Of a stretch of DNA of 64,000 nucleotides, positions 16,989 to 25,521 are shown piece after piece. Within the stretch, counting starts at the first letter, position 1; each line of letters starts with the position of its first letter. Position numbers and translations under genes: made by a program. Below the pieces are notes generated by a model. The model made no database searches. It had not been told where the DNA came from and saw only the letters and a list, made by a program, of their open reading frames with translations. The stretch covers positions 62,001 through 126,000 of the forward strand of contig NZ_FMYK01000004.1 of NCBI RefSeq assembly GCF_900096915.1, written 5' to 3'. The stretch comes from Acinetobacter marinus. Lineage in GTDB: Bacteria > Pseudomonadota > Gammaproteobacteria > Pseudomonadales > Moraxellaceae.

Positions 16989-18032
16989 TTAACTAAACGG
17001 TAATTTTCCTCCTTGATCGTGTACTGTTTCAAAGGTATTCAGACGCATACGATCTTGCGCCGAGTTAAATTGTTGTTGTTTTAAATCATTAATGGCTGCG
17101 GTTTTGGCGCTTTCGCTCATACCACTTTGTAAGATCGAATCTCGCTGTGCAAGGTAGCTATTGACTTGCTGTTGCCACTGACTGCGCTGGGTATCAAGCG
17201 TTTCTAGTCGACCAGTCGCTTCAGCACCGACGAGATTTAAACGCATCTGACGAATCTCTTGAGCACTGGCATTGCGTGCTTTGAGATCAGCCGTCAGGGT
17301 GCGTAAATCTTCGAGTTTGTTCATTTGCTCGAGATTTTCTTTCCAGTCTGCGGGGAGTTGCTCAAACAGTTCTTTTAGGCGCTTGCCTTTTTCGGCTTCA
17401 CTGAGCGACTTATCTTCTAGGATTTCCAAGCGTTGCAGGGTGTATTCGTGGTACAGATTTTCCTCGCCAAATAAGCCTTGAATTTCTTCACGAGAAAAGT
17501 AGGTTTTGCGCAAATTTTGCTGTTTCTCGTAAATTTCTCGGTAATATTTCGCTGTATTTGAATTGCTGGTAGGTGGTTGTAATTTACCAAGTTGCTCACG
17601 GTAATCCATGTAACGCGTCCATAGATCAAGGATTTGCGACAATGCAGGTTCTTGATAATTAGCTCGGATATACTTTTCAAAATCCGTCTTGATTTGATCG
17701 ATGCTTTTTTCGCCGTATTGGGTGATGAAATATTCAAAACAATTTTTGGTTTGTTCATTGACGATAAGGCGCTGACCAGCATCCAAGTTCATCTTACAGT
17801 CAATGTCGATATCTTGCTGGCTTTGGCTACTATATTTTGCATTTTGTAGGTTAGGTGCATGCGCTGAAGTGGTATCAGTCGATGACAACGTATTTTCTGA
17901 TTGATCTGATGTGCTATGCGCTGTGGCTTGACTTTGGGGATCACCAGACTTGAGCCAAAACAGCGTGCCTCCGATGAGCAATACGAAAATAATAGGTAAA
18001 ATTATAAAAAGCGAATCCTTGCGAAAACTCAT
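16989..18032 (-). CDS. Lipase-specific foldase (lipase chaperone Lif/LipB)
   Basis: The start is the ATG complementary to 18030-18032, with TTAGG eight bases upstream; a GTG nine bases earlier is less likely. The 347-residue protein has an N-terminal membrane anchor (residues 9-26), a Ser/Thr/Gln-rich linker to about residue 75 and the foldase motif at about 96-108. That motif reads K-x-x-F-E-Y-...-Y-G-E against the usual R-x-x-F-D-Y-...-G-E. Long charged helices wrap the lipase. It folds the secreted lipases in the periplasm. The many Gln/Glu/Lys-rich helices match known Lif structure. Confidence 0.88.
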   Translation of the reverse strand: MSFRKDSLFIILPIIFVLLIGGTLFWLKSGDPQSQATAHSTSDQSENTLSSTDTTSAHAPNLQNAKYSSQSQQDIDIDCKMNLDAGQRLIVNEQTKNCFEYFITQYGEKSIDQIKTDFEKYIRANYQEPALSQILDLWTRYMDYREQLGKLQPPTSNSNTAKYYREIYEKQQNLRKTYFSREEIQGLFGEENLYHEYTLQRLEILEDKSLSEAEKGKRLKELFEQLPADWKENLEQMNKLEDLRTLTADLKARNASAQEIRQMRLNLVGAEATGRLETLDTQRSQWQQQVNSYLAQRDSILQSGMSESAKTAAINDLKQQQFNSAQDRMRLNTFETVHDQGGKLPFS

Positions 18033-18175
18033 TGAGCACACCTAATCCTTGTCGTGCGGTTTCGAACATAAAAATTAGCATAAAAATATACGGCTGTCTT
18101 TTTTCAACATGAAAAGCCGATAGGCGGTATTAATTTTGCTACACTAGGCACAATTTTACAGCCTGCGATCATGCC

Positions 18176-19078
18176 ATGAGCAAAATTCAGCGCCGTCATA
18201 TTGATGGTGTATTTTTGTTGAATAAACCTTTAAATATCAGTTCGAATGCTGCCTTGCAAAAGGTACGCTGGCTCTATCGTGCGCATAAGGCTGGGCATAC
18301 AGGGGCGCTCGATCCTTTGGCGACGGGATTACTGCCAATTTGTTTGGGTGAAGCGACGAAATTTTCACATTATCTGCTCGATGCGGACAAGCGTTATCAG
18401 ACTACGATTCAACTCGGACAGGCGACGTCGACAGGCGATGTGGAGGGAGAGGTGATTGCTTCAGCCGAGATTCCGTTATTGACTGTAGATTCGATTTCGA
18501 AAATATTAAAACAGTTTGAAGGAAAGAGTGATCAAATTCCACCAATGTATTCGGCGCTAAAAAAAGACGGTCGTCCGCTGTATGAGCTTGCGAGGCAGGG
18601 TATCAACATCGAACGTCCTGCACGCCCAATTATCATTTCAAAGATGGAGCTGTTGGATTTTACCGAACAGAGTATTTCTCTTGATGTGACTTGTTCAAAA
18701 GGCACTTATATTCGGGTGCTTGGTGAAGACATTGCCAAGGCGATGGGCACAGTCGGTCATCTGACCAAGTTGCATCGCATTCAAACAGGACATTTTCAAC
18801 TGGATGAAAGTCTGACCATTGATTATTTGGAAAGTTTGGATGAAGTGGGGCGTGAGCAATTATTATTACCGAGCTATGCAGCGGTTGAAGGTTTGCCAAA
18901 GCTTGAATTGCCAATCGAGCGGGTAAAGTATTTTAACAACGGTCAAGAAAGTAGCGTAGATTTCCCTGAGACAGATGATGTGTTGGTCTTTTCCAATGGG
19001 CAATGTTTGGGGCTTGCTGAGGTGAGTGCGGTTGGGCGCTTAAAACCGAAGCGCTTATTGATTCAGCGTGAGGGTTAA
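18176..19078 (+). CDS. truB: tRNA pseudouridine-55 synthase TruB
   Basis: A 300-residue TruB with the catalytic motif GHTGALDPLATG (D46), RYQTTIQLG and the GTYIRVLGEDIA signature. It converts U55 of tRNAs to pseudouridine in the T-loop. Here it stands apart from infB-rbfA, next to the lipase genes and divergent from the chaperone gene. The C-terminal PUA-like part is short (to RLKPKRLLIQREG). Confidence 0.96.
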   Translation: MSKIQRRHIDGVFLLNKPLNISSNAALQKVRWLYRAHKAGHTGALDPLATGLLPICLGEATKFSHYLLDADKRYQTTIQLGQATSTGDVEGEVIASAEIPLLTVDSISKILKQFEGKSDQIPPMYSALKKDGRPLYELARQGINIERPARPIIISKMELLDFTEQSISLDVTCSKGTYIRVLGEDIAKAMGTVGHLTKLHRIQTGHFQLDESLTIDYLESLDEVGREQLLLPSYAAVEGLPKLELPIERVKYFNNGQESSVDFPETDDVLVFSNGQCLGLAEVSAVGRLKPKRLLIQREG

Positions 19079-19140
19079 GCGCAAGGATTTAGTGTGGGGG
19101 CTAGGCAAAGGGATTTCAGTGTAAGGGCTAAGCGCGCAAG
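19079..19140 (+). repeat. Imperfect short tandem repeat after truB
   Basis: Two imperfect units of about 30 bases, each containing GCAA(A)GG-ATTT-AGTGT-GGGGCT-like blocks, follow the truB stop directly. No coding function is apparent; they may be remnants of a duplicated 3' region. Confidence 0.35.
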
Positions 19141-19269
19141 GTTGCGATATATGAGATGCAATAGGACGAAAGTGCACCATTGATCGCTGGACAATCGGTC
19201 GATTTGCGCTACAACTCAGACGCAAAAAAAGGTATATTAGATCGGGTGTAGAGCAAGTTTTGGATTGTG

Positions 19270-19911
19270 ATGAAGTTACAGCGTCAAGCCATGTACAAAG
19301 AGCGTGAGCAGCAGATATTACGTGTTGCGGAAAGTTTGTTGTTGGAAAATCAAAATTTTACACTTGATGAAATCGCCAAAGAGCTTGATCTTGCCAAAGG
19401 CACGTTGTATAAGCATTTTGCCAGTAAAAATGAACTGTTGATGCATCTGATCATCGAGAACGAAAATAACGTGCTCGAGATTTCAAAAAAATATAATCAC
19501 GATATCTACGAGCATATTCCTCGTTATATGCTCTATCATCTGCGTGACCCCAAGAAAGCCATCATTTTGCATCAGATCGAAGAGCAACTGACCATGTCAG
19601 TGCTGCATTCCAATGCGACCTTTGATGAGCTTTATCAGATTCGTCAAGAACGCATTATGGCGATTCGAGACATGATCGAAAAGTATCTTAAATCCATGAA
19701 TTATGAAATTTCAATTCGGGATTATACGTCTTATGTATGGTCACTGACTTTTGGCGCATGTTTACTGCTCAATTCAAGTTACTATCAGCGTTCAATCGGA
19801 TCACGAGACAAGTTGATAAATTTGTATATTCATCAAGCCTATACTTTCCCGTCAAATACGACAAACTTTGCAGAATTAAAGCATCTGGACATGAATCCAC
19901 TTGAGGAGTGA
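19270..19911 (+). CDS. TetR-family transcriptional regulator
   Basis: A 213-residue TetR-type repressor. The N-terminal helix-turn-helix reads FTLDEIAKELDLAKGTLYKHFASKNELL at about residues 36-63, and the C-terminal part is a helical ligand-binding domain with no recognisable ligand signature. The start at ATG 19270 is preferred over the GTG three bases before it. It lies alone between truB and leuC, so the target is not evident from context. It could control itself or genes elsewhere. Confidence 0.88.
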   Translation: MKLQRQAMYKEREQQILRVAESLLLENQNFTLDEIAKELDLAKGTLYKHFASKNELLMHLIIENENNVLEISKKYNHDIYEHIPRYMLYHLRDPKKAIILHQIEEQLTMSVLHSNATFDELYQIRQERIMAIRDMIEKYLKSMNYEISIRDYTSYVWSLTFGACLLLNSSYYQRSIGSRDKLINLYIHQAYTFPSNTTNFAELKHLDMNPLEE

Positions 19912-19987
19912 GTTGTCATCAAGGCGAATTCACTTAATACTTAAAAAACACATTCCAAAAAGTTTTTAAATTAATAAAAATCATAAA

Positions 19988-20017
19988 TTAGTTTTATGTT
20001 TAATTTCGCAGTATAAT
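19988..20017 (+). promoter_or_regulatory. Candidate leuC promoter
   Basis: A consensus TATAAT (20012-20017) has TTAGTT 18 bases upstream. It lies about 65 bases before leuC, in an AT-rich stretch. I see no leucine-rich leader peptide or attenuator in the leader. Confidence 0.5.
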
Positions 20018-20083
20018 TCAATCATAGATTTATTTCTTTTCATTCTACCCAGACCAAATCGTGGCGCAGTTGGAGGCTTCAAA

Positions 20084-21529
20084 ATGGCAGGCAAAACCCC
20101 AAACAATCAAGCACAAGGTAAAACCTTGTATGACAAATTGTGGGATGATCACTTGGTTAAACAACGTGATGACGGCTCAAGTTTGATCTATATCGATCGT
20201 CATCTTTTGCATGAAGTGACTTCACCGCAGGCATTCGAAGGCTTACAACTTGCGGGTCGCAAGCCGTGGCGATTAAGTGCCAATATTGCCACCCCTGATC
20301 ACAATGTCCCGACCTCGCAAAAAGAACGTGCCGAAGGGATTGCAGGGATCAAAGATGATACCTCACGGATCCAAGTACAGACTTTGGATGATAACTGTGC
20401 GACCTTTAATATTGTTGAATTTAAAATCAATGATGAACGTCAAGGTATCGTGCATGTGATCGGTCCTGAGCAAGGTTTGGTGTTACCAGGGATGACGGTG
20501 GTGTGTGGTGACTCGCATACAGCAACGCATGGTGCATTGGGCTGTTTGGCGCATGGTATTGGGACTTCTGAAGTTGAGCATGTGCTTGCGACACAATGCT
20601 TAGTGCAGAAGAAAATGAAAAACATGCTGATCCGTGTGGATGGTAAGTTGGGTAAAGGCGTCACGCCAAAAGATGTGGTGTTAGCGATTATTGCCAAGAT
20701 CGGTACTGCTGGTGGTACAGGTCATGCCATGGAGTTTGGCGGTCAAGTATTCCGTGATATGACGATCGAAGGGCGTATGACGGTCTGCAATATGGCGATC
20801 GAAGCGGGCGCACGTGTCGGATTGGTCGCTGTCGATCAAGAAACCATTGATTATGTCCAAGATCGTCCATATGCACCGCAAGGCGAGCAGTGGGATCAGG
20901 CGGTTGAATATTGGGGCAATTTGCACTCTGATGATGATGCGGTATTCGATACCGTGATCGAATTGCAAGGTGAAGATATTGAGCCACAAGTGTCTTGGGG
21001 AACCTCGCCAGAGATGGTGATTCCTGTGACGCAAAATGTGCCGACGTTGCAACAAGCCAAAGATGATGTACAGCGCAAAGACTGGACACGTGCTTATCAA
21101 TATATGGGATTAACCGAAGGTCAGGCGCTTGCGGATATTCAGTTAGATCGTGTTTTTATCGGCTCATGTACCAACTCTCGTATTGAAGACATGCGTGAAG
21201 CGGCTGAAGTGATCAAAGGGCGTAAAGTCTCGCCAACTTTGAAGCAAGCGATGATCGTGCCAGGTTCAGGTATCGTGAAAAAGCAAGCAGAAGCAGAAGG
21301 TTTGGATAAAATCTTTGTTGAAGCAGGCTTTGAATGGCGTGAACCAGGTTGCTCAATGTGCTTGGCGATGAATGCCGACAAATTGCAATCGGGTGAGCAT
21401 TGTGCATCAACGTCAAACCGTAACTTCGAAGGTCGTCAAGGCAATGGTGGGCGTACGCATCTCGTCAGCCCAGCGATGGCGGCGGCGGCGGCGATTGCAG
21501 GTCATTTCGTTGATGTGAGAACTTTCTAA
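20084..21529 (+). CDS. leuC: 3-isopropylmalate dehydratase large subunit
   Basis: A 481-residue LeuC. The 4Fe-4S ligands are C362 (GSCTNSR), C423 and C426 (GCSMC); substrate-loop motifs CGDSHTATHGALG and GIGTSEVEH are present. With LeuD it isomerises 2-isopropylmalate to 3-isopropylmalate in leucine synthesis. GGAGG lies eight bases before the ATG. A palindromic repeat element follows the stop immediately, within the leuC-leuD gap. Confidence 0.97.
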   Translation: MAGKTPNNQAQGKTLYDKLWDDHLVKQRDDGSSLIYIDRHLLHEVTSPQAFEGLQLAGRKPWRLSANIATPDHNVPTSQKERAEGIAGIKDDTSRIQVQTLDDNCATFNIVEFKINDERQGIVHVIGPEQGLVLPGMTVVCGDSHTATHGALGCLAHGIGTSEVEHVLATQCLVQKKMKNMLIRVDGKLGKGVTPKDVVLAIIAKIGTAGGTGHAMEFGGQVFRDMTIEGRMTVCNMAIEAGARVGLVAVDQETIDYVQDRPYAPQGEQWDQAVEYWGNLHSDDDAVFDTVIELQGEDIEPQVSWGTSPEMVIPVTQNVPTLQQAKDDVQRKDWTRAYQYMGLTEGQALADIQLDRVFIGSCTNSRIEDMREAAEVIKGRKVSPTLKQAMIVPGSGIVKKQAEAEGLDKIFVEAGFEWREPGCSMCLAMNADKLQSGEHCASTSNRNFEGRQGNGGRTHLVSPAMAAAAAIAGHFVDVRTF

Positions 21530-21614
21530 AATCCCCCTCTTGCGCAGCAGCACTGCTCACCTTTGTAAAAGGGGGAAGTTCCCCTCTTTAATAAAGAGGG
21601 GCTAGGGGAGATTT
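21529..21614. repeat. Palindromic double-hairpin repeat element, copy A (solo)
   Basis: This 86-base element fills most of the leuC-leuD gap. Its ends are inverted (AAATCCCCCT at left, complement of GGGGAGATTT at right). One inner hairpin is perfect: CCCCTCTTT, loop AAT, AAAGAGGGG (21581-21601). The other has CCTTT, loop GTA, AAAGG at its core, flanked by CCCCC and GGGGG. The CTTT-N3-AAAG cores and paired-hairpin layout match the element at 33887-33989. Confidence 0.7.
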
Positions 21615-21643
21615 AAAGTGAATAAATTCTTTAGGGTTAAGCC

Positions 21644-22288
21644 ATGCAAAAATATACAGTTGAACAAGGTGTCGTAACACCTTTAGATCGTGCCAATGTC
21701 GATACCGATTTGATTATTCCAAAGCAATTTTTGAAGTCGATCAAACGTACTGGTTTTGGTGATAATTTATTTGATGAATTGCGTTATATGGACGAAGGTT
21801 ATCTCGGGCAAGACATTAGCAAGCGCCCGAAAAATCCTGATTTTGTCTTGAATCAGCCACGTTATCAAGGCTCAACCATTCTATTGGCACGTACCAATTT
21901 TGGTTGTGGTTCGAGTCGTGAGCATGCGCCGTGGGCACTCAGCGAATATGGTTTTCGTACCGTGATTGCGCCAAGTTTTGCCGATATTTTCTTTAACAAT
22001 AGTTTTAAAAATGGCATGTTGCCTGTGATTTTGACAGAGCAAGAAGTTGATCAATTGTTTAAAGAATGCGAAGCCAATGAAGGTTATCAGTTGACGGTGG
22101 ACTTAGATGCGCAAGAAGTGCGTACACCATCGGGTCAGGCATTTAAATTTGAAGTCGATTCATTCCGTAAACATTGTTTGCTCAATGGTTTGGATGACAT
22201 CGGTTTGACCTTGCAAGCCTCAGATGACATTCATGCCTTTGAAAATCAGATCAAGCAAACACGCCCGTGGATCTTTAAAGAACTGTAA
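21644..22288 (+). CDS. leuD: 3-isopropylmalate dehydratase small subunit
   Basis: A 214-residue LeuD with the swivel-domain motifs NVDTDLIIPKQFLKSI, NFGCGSSREHAPWAL and FADIFFNNSFKNG. It pairs with LeuC. It lies 114 bases downstream of leuC, separated by the repeat element, and is probably co-transcribed if the hairpins do not stop transcription. Confidence 0.97.
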   Translation: MQKYTVEQGVVTPLDRANVDTDLIIPKQFLKSIKRTGFGDNLFDELRYMDEGYLGQDISKRPKNPDFVLNQPRYQGSTILLARTNFGCGSSREHAPWALSEYGFRTVIAPSFADIFFNNSFKNGMLPVILTEQEVDQLFKECEANEGYQLTVDLDAQEVRTPSGQAFKFEVDSFRKHCLLNGLDDIGLTLQASDDIHAFENQIKQTRPWIFKEL

Positions 22289-22341
22289 AGTATTAACGTG
22301 ACTTGGTAGGCGTTACAAAGCGATCTTGAAACAACGTAGCT

Positions 22342-22376
22342 ATATTTGTCACAACTTGTTAGTATGTGACAAATAT
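22342..22376. promoter_or_regulatory. Perfect 12-bp inverted repeat upstream of the leu-locus lipoprotein
   Basis: ATATTTGTCACA (22342-22353) and TGTGACAAATAT (22365-22376) are perfectly complementary around 11 bases. There is no T-run, so it looks more like an operator or mRNA hairpin than a terminator. It ends 36 bases before the start of the next gene. Confidence 0.55.
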
Positions 22377-22412
22377 GATCACTTTGTTCAAGTTATAGAT
22401 GGGTAATTTACA

Positions 22413-22982
22413 ATGACAGGTGCGTTTCGGTTTGCAGCGTTTGCAGTGATGGGGCTCGGTTTAGTCGGGTGCCAGCAAACGACGCACCAAGTTATGGATG
22501 GTTACAAGATTCTGCAAAACAGTATGCCTGACACTGCCACGGTGTATTTGGCATGCCAAGCCAAGCAAGGTTGTGATTTTGAACGCATCGATAATGTATT
22601 GGTCATTGATGAAAAAACCAAGCGGCCGAGCAATGAAGCCATTGAACAAGGCTTGGTGCGGATCGAAGGCTCGGTTTTTTCTTGGCAACACGAATATGCG
22701 GTGTCTTTGCCAGTAGGGGATCACGAGATTGCTGTACGGTTTTATCCTGTGTCTGTGGAGCGTGCGGAGCGCTTTCATTTGATTCACAAGTTTGAGCCAA
22801 ACCATCAATATCAATTGCATATGTATCGTCAGCGTGATCAGCAAGATCAATCTTTACTTGCCGTTGCCGCGCCGAGTAAACTGTGTATTGATTTATTGCA
22901 GGATGATATTCCATTGCGCCGTTTTTGCCGAAGCTCGGAGATTGGTAAGGGCTTGAATGATTTTGTTGAGCAATCCATCTAA
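22413..22982 (+). CDS. Putative lipoprotein of unknown function in the leu locus
   Basis: A 189-residue protein with a signal peptide and lipobox LVGC (Cys20), so probably lipid-anchored. The mature part holds a HEYAVSLPVGDHEIAVRFYPVS segment and three later cysteines (C49, C55, plus CID/FCR near the end). I do not recognise a family. It sits between leuD and leuB on the same strand. The gaps on both sides are small enough for co-transcription, but nothing links it to leucine synthesis. Confidence 0.75.
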   Translation: MTGAFRFAAFAVMGLGLVGCQQTTHQVMDGYKILQNSMPDTATVYLACQAKQGCDFERIDNVLVIDEKTKRPSNEAIEQGLVRIEGSVFSWQHEYAVSLPVGDHEIAVRFYPVSVERAERFHLIHKFEPNHQYQLHMYRQRDQQDQSLLAVAAPSKLCIDLLQDDIPLRRFCRSSEIGKGLNDFVEQSI

Positions 22983-23033
22983 TTCATTCTTTTAGTATTT
23001 AATTTTATATATTTCACCATTGTGGACGAAGAC

Positions 23034-24113
23034 ATGTCTAAACATATATTAATTTTGGCTGGTGATGGTATCGGTCCAGAGATCGTTGCGTCAGCAGAGC
23101 AGGTGTTAACTGCTGTCAATCAAAAATTCAATCTCGGGCTGACTTGGGAGCATGGTTTGCTTGGCGGTGCTGCGATTGATGCACATGGCGAACCCTACCC
23201 AGCAGTCACTAGCGAACAAGCGAAAAAAGCGGATGCGATTCTACTCGGTGCGGTCGGTGGTCCAAAGTGGGATAGCATTGAGCGTTCGATTCGTCCTGAA
23301 CGTGGCTTACTCAAAATCCGTAGCGAATTGAATTTATTCGCCAATTTGCGTCCTGCGATTTTGTATCCACAACTTGCTGATGCTTCAAGTCTTAAGCCTG
23401 AAATCGTTGCTGGCTTGGATATACTCATTGTGCGTGAGTTGACTGGTGGCATTTATTTTGGTCAGCCTCGTGGCATTCGTGAACTGGAAAATGGCGAAAA
23501 ACAAGGCTACAACACGGATGTTTACGCAGAGTCAGAAATCAAACGCATTGCCAAAGTTGCCTTTGAAATGGCTGGACTGCGTGGTGGTAAAGTCTGTTCA
23601 GTCGATAAAGCCAATGTGCTTGAAGTCACAGAGCTGTGGAAGCAAACCGTGACCGATATGCAACAAGCAGATTATCCAAATATTCAACTATCACACATGT
23701 ATGTTGATAATGCGGCGATGCAATTGGTCAAAGCGCCAAAACAGTTTGATGTAATGGTTACGGGCAACTTATTCGGCGACATTCTGTCTGATGAAGCGGC
23801 GATGCTGACGGGTTCAATCGGTATGTTGCCATCTGCGTCACTCGATGAAAATGGTAAGGGTATGTACGAGCCATGTCACGGTTCTGCACCTGATATTGCG
23901 GGTCAAAATCTGGCAAATCCATTGGCAACAATCCTGTCTGTGGCGATGATGCTCCGTTATACCTTCCGTGAAGAAACGGCTGCAAAAGCCATTGAAGATG
24001 CAGTGGGCAAAGTGCTCGATCAAGGCTTGCGTACTGCAGACATCATGTCAGACGGTATGCAAAAAATCGGCACCAAAGCTATGGGCGAAGCAGTCGTATC
24101 GGCATTGGCATAA
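23034..24113 (+). CDS. leuB: 3-isopropylmalate dehydrogenase
   Basis: From the ATG at 23034 (MSKHILILAGDGIGPEIVAS) the protein has 359 residues, the normal LeuB length; a GTG 12 bases earlier is possible but unneeded. Motifs RELTGGIYFGQPRG, the KANVLEV segment and NLFGDILSDEAAMLTGSIGMLPSASL identify it. It oxidatively decarboxylates 3-isopropylmalate with NAD+. It ends the leu cluster and is followed by a terminator. Confidence 0.97.
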   Translation: MSKHILILAGDGIGPEIVASAEQVLTAVNQKFNLGLTWEHGLLGGAAIDAHGEPYPAVTSEQAKKADAILLGAVGGPKWDSIERSIRPERGLLKIRSELNLFANLRPAILYPQLADASSLKPEIVAGLDILIVRELTGGIYFGQPRGIRELENGEKQGYNTDVYAESEIKRIAKVAFEMAGLRGGKVCSVDKANVLEVTELWKQTVTDMQQADYPNIQLSHMYVDNAAMQLVKAPKQFDVMVTGNLFGDILSDEAAMLTGSIGMLPSASLDENGKGMYEPCHGSAPDIAGQNLANPLATILSVAMMLRYTFREETAAKAIEDAVGKVLDQGLRTADIMSDGMQKIGTKAMGEAVVSALA

Positions 24114-24161
24114 ATGTGTAGAGAAGACTGTTTTTAAAATACTGTTTAAAATGTATTACTC

Positions 24162-24188
24162 AAAAAGTCACCTGATGGTGGCTTTTTT
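24162..24188 (+). terminator. Terminator after leuB
   Basis: AAAAAGTCACC and GGTGGCTTTTT pair with one G-T wobble around TGAT, followed by a T-run. Confidence 0.85.
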
Positions 24189-24377
24189 TGTGGCAGATCG
24201 TTGTAAATCATGATGGATCATGATTTTAGTTCAGCGGTTGATTGTCAAATATTTTTCATGATCACAACAATTTCATCGCAACTTTTTCTAAAGCATTGTT
24301 AATATGGATGATGTATTCAGAAGCATCAATTAAAAATGCTTAAAAAAATTGCTTATAAATTGCAAAGGAGTTTCTCA

Positions 24378-25394
24378 ATGTCAAATACCATCCGTGCCTA
24401 TGCGGCACAACAGGCGGGCGAAGCACTTGAACGCTATGATTTTGATGCGGGTGCATTAAAAAATGATGAGGTTGAAGTCAAAGTTCATTACTGTGGCATC
24501 TGCCATTCGGATTTGTCCGTCATTGATAATGAGTGGGGTTTTAGTAAATATCCTGTGGTTGCAGGACATGAGATCATCGGTGAAATCGTTGCGCTTGGTG
24601 AAGATTGTAAGGGTTTGAGTATCGGTCAAATGGTCGGAGTGGGCTGGACAGCAGAATCGTGTCAACACTGCAATCCATGTATCGGCGGTCATGCCAATGT
24701 CTGCGAACAAGCCAAAGCAACCATTGCAGGGCATATGGGCGGATTTGCTGACAAAGTCCGTGCGCAGTGGCAATGGGTGATCCCGATGCCTGAAGGTGTG
24801 GATCTAGCCAAAGCAGGCCCATTACTGTGTGGCGGGATTACCGTATTTCAACCGCTACTGCAACATGGTATCAATGCATCACATAAAGTCGGGGTAATTG
24901 GTGTCGGTGGTTTGGGGCATATGGCACTCAGTTTTTTTAATGCGTGGGGCTGTGAAGTGACGGCATTTAGCTCAAATCCTGATAAATATGAGGCGATTAA
25001 AGAGATGGGTGCGCATCAGATTTTGGACTCAACCGATCCCAAAGCCTTTAAAAATGCAAAAAGCAGTTTGGATTTGATCGTGTCTACCGTGAATGTGCCA
25101 TTGGATTGGAATGCTTATCTGGGCTTACTCAAGCCACAAGGCAAATTGCATGTGGTCGGTGCGGTGCTCAAACCTTTGGATATTCAAGCCTTTGCGTTGA
25201 TTTCTGGGGAAAAGGGTGTATCAGGTTCACCGACTGGCTCGCCTGTACAGCTTCGTACCATGATGGAGTTTGCTGCCCGAAAAGAGATTTCACCGATTGT
25301 TGAGGAATTTGCCATGTCAGACATTAATGCGGCGATTCAGCATGTACGTGAGGGCAAGGCACGCTATCGTGTGGTGCTGAAAAATGATTTTTAA
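24378..25394 (+). CDS. Zinc-dependent alcohol dehydrogenase, YahK/cinnamyl-alcohol-dehydrogenase type
   Basis: The start at ATG 24378 has AAAGGAG at good spacing; an in-frame extension to 24336 lacks this. The 338-residue MDR-family enzyme has catalytic zinc ligands C39 and H64-E65. Structural zinc cysteines are C95, C98, C101 and C109. The cofactor loop is GVGGLGH with a following SSNPDK, which in this subgroup favours NADP(H). It probably interconverts aldehydes and alcohols; the substrate is unknown. It stands alone between terminators. Confidence 0.9.
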   Translation: MSNTIRAYAAQQAGEALERYDFDAGALKNDEVEVKVHYCGICHSDLSVIDNEWGFSKYPVVAGHEIIGEIVALGEDCKGLSIGQMVGVGWTAESCQHCNPCIGGHANVCEQAKATIAGHMGGFADKVRAQWQWVIPMPEGVDLAKAGPLLCGGITVFQPLLQHGINASHKVGVIGVGGLGHMALSFFNAWGCEVTAFSSNPDKYEAIKEMGAHQILDSTDPKAFKNAKSSLDLIVSTVNVPLDWNAYLGLLKPQGKLHVVGAVLKPLDIQAFALISGEKGVSGSPTGSPVQLRTMMEFAARKEISPIVEEFAMSDINAAIQHVREGKARYRVVLKNDF

Positions 25395-25453
25395 ATGAAT
25401 TTTAAAGGATGATTTTAATCGGTCATCCATCCTGTAATGAGTTTGACTATATG

Positions 25454-25484
25454 AAAATGCGACCGTCTTGGTCGCATTTTCGTT
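25454..25484. terminator. Bidirectional terminator between adh and the tannase-like gene
   Basis: A perfect 11-bp stem, AAAATGCGACC with GGTCGCATTTT, has a GTCTT loop. It lies between convergent genes and can serve both. Confidence 0.88.
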
Positions 25485-25521
25485 TGATTTAGGTCATGAC
25501 GATGAGGCGGTTGGGCTGAAT

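Noticed and set aside
19912..20083. Leucine attenuator or leader peptide before leuC
   Set aside because: No small frame with a run of leucine codons and no terminator/antiterminator pair could be seen.
20681..21100. Long minus-strand reading frames within leuC
   Set aside because: They are antisense shadows with codon usage and composition unlike real proteins, and leuC itself is certain.
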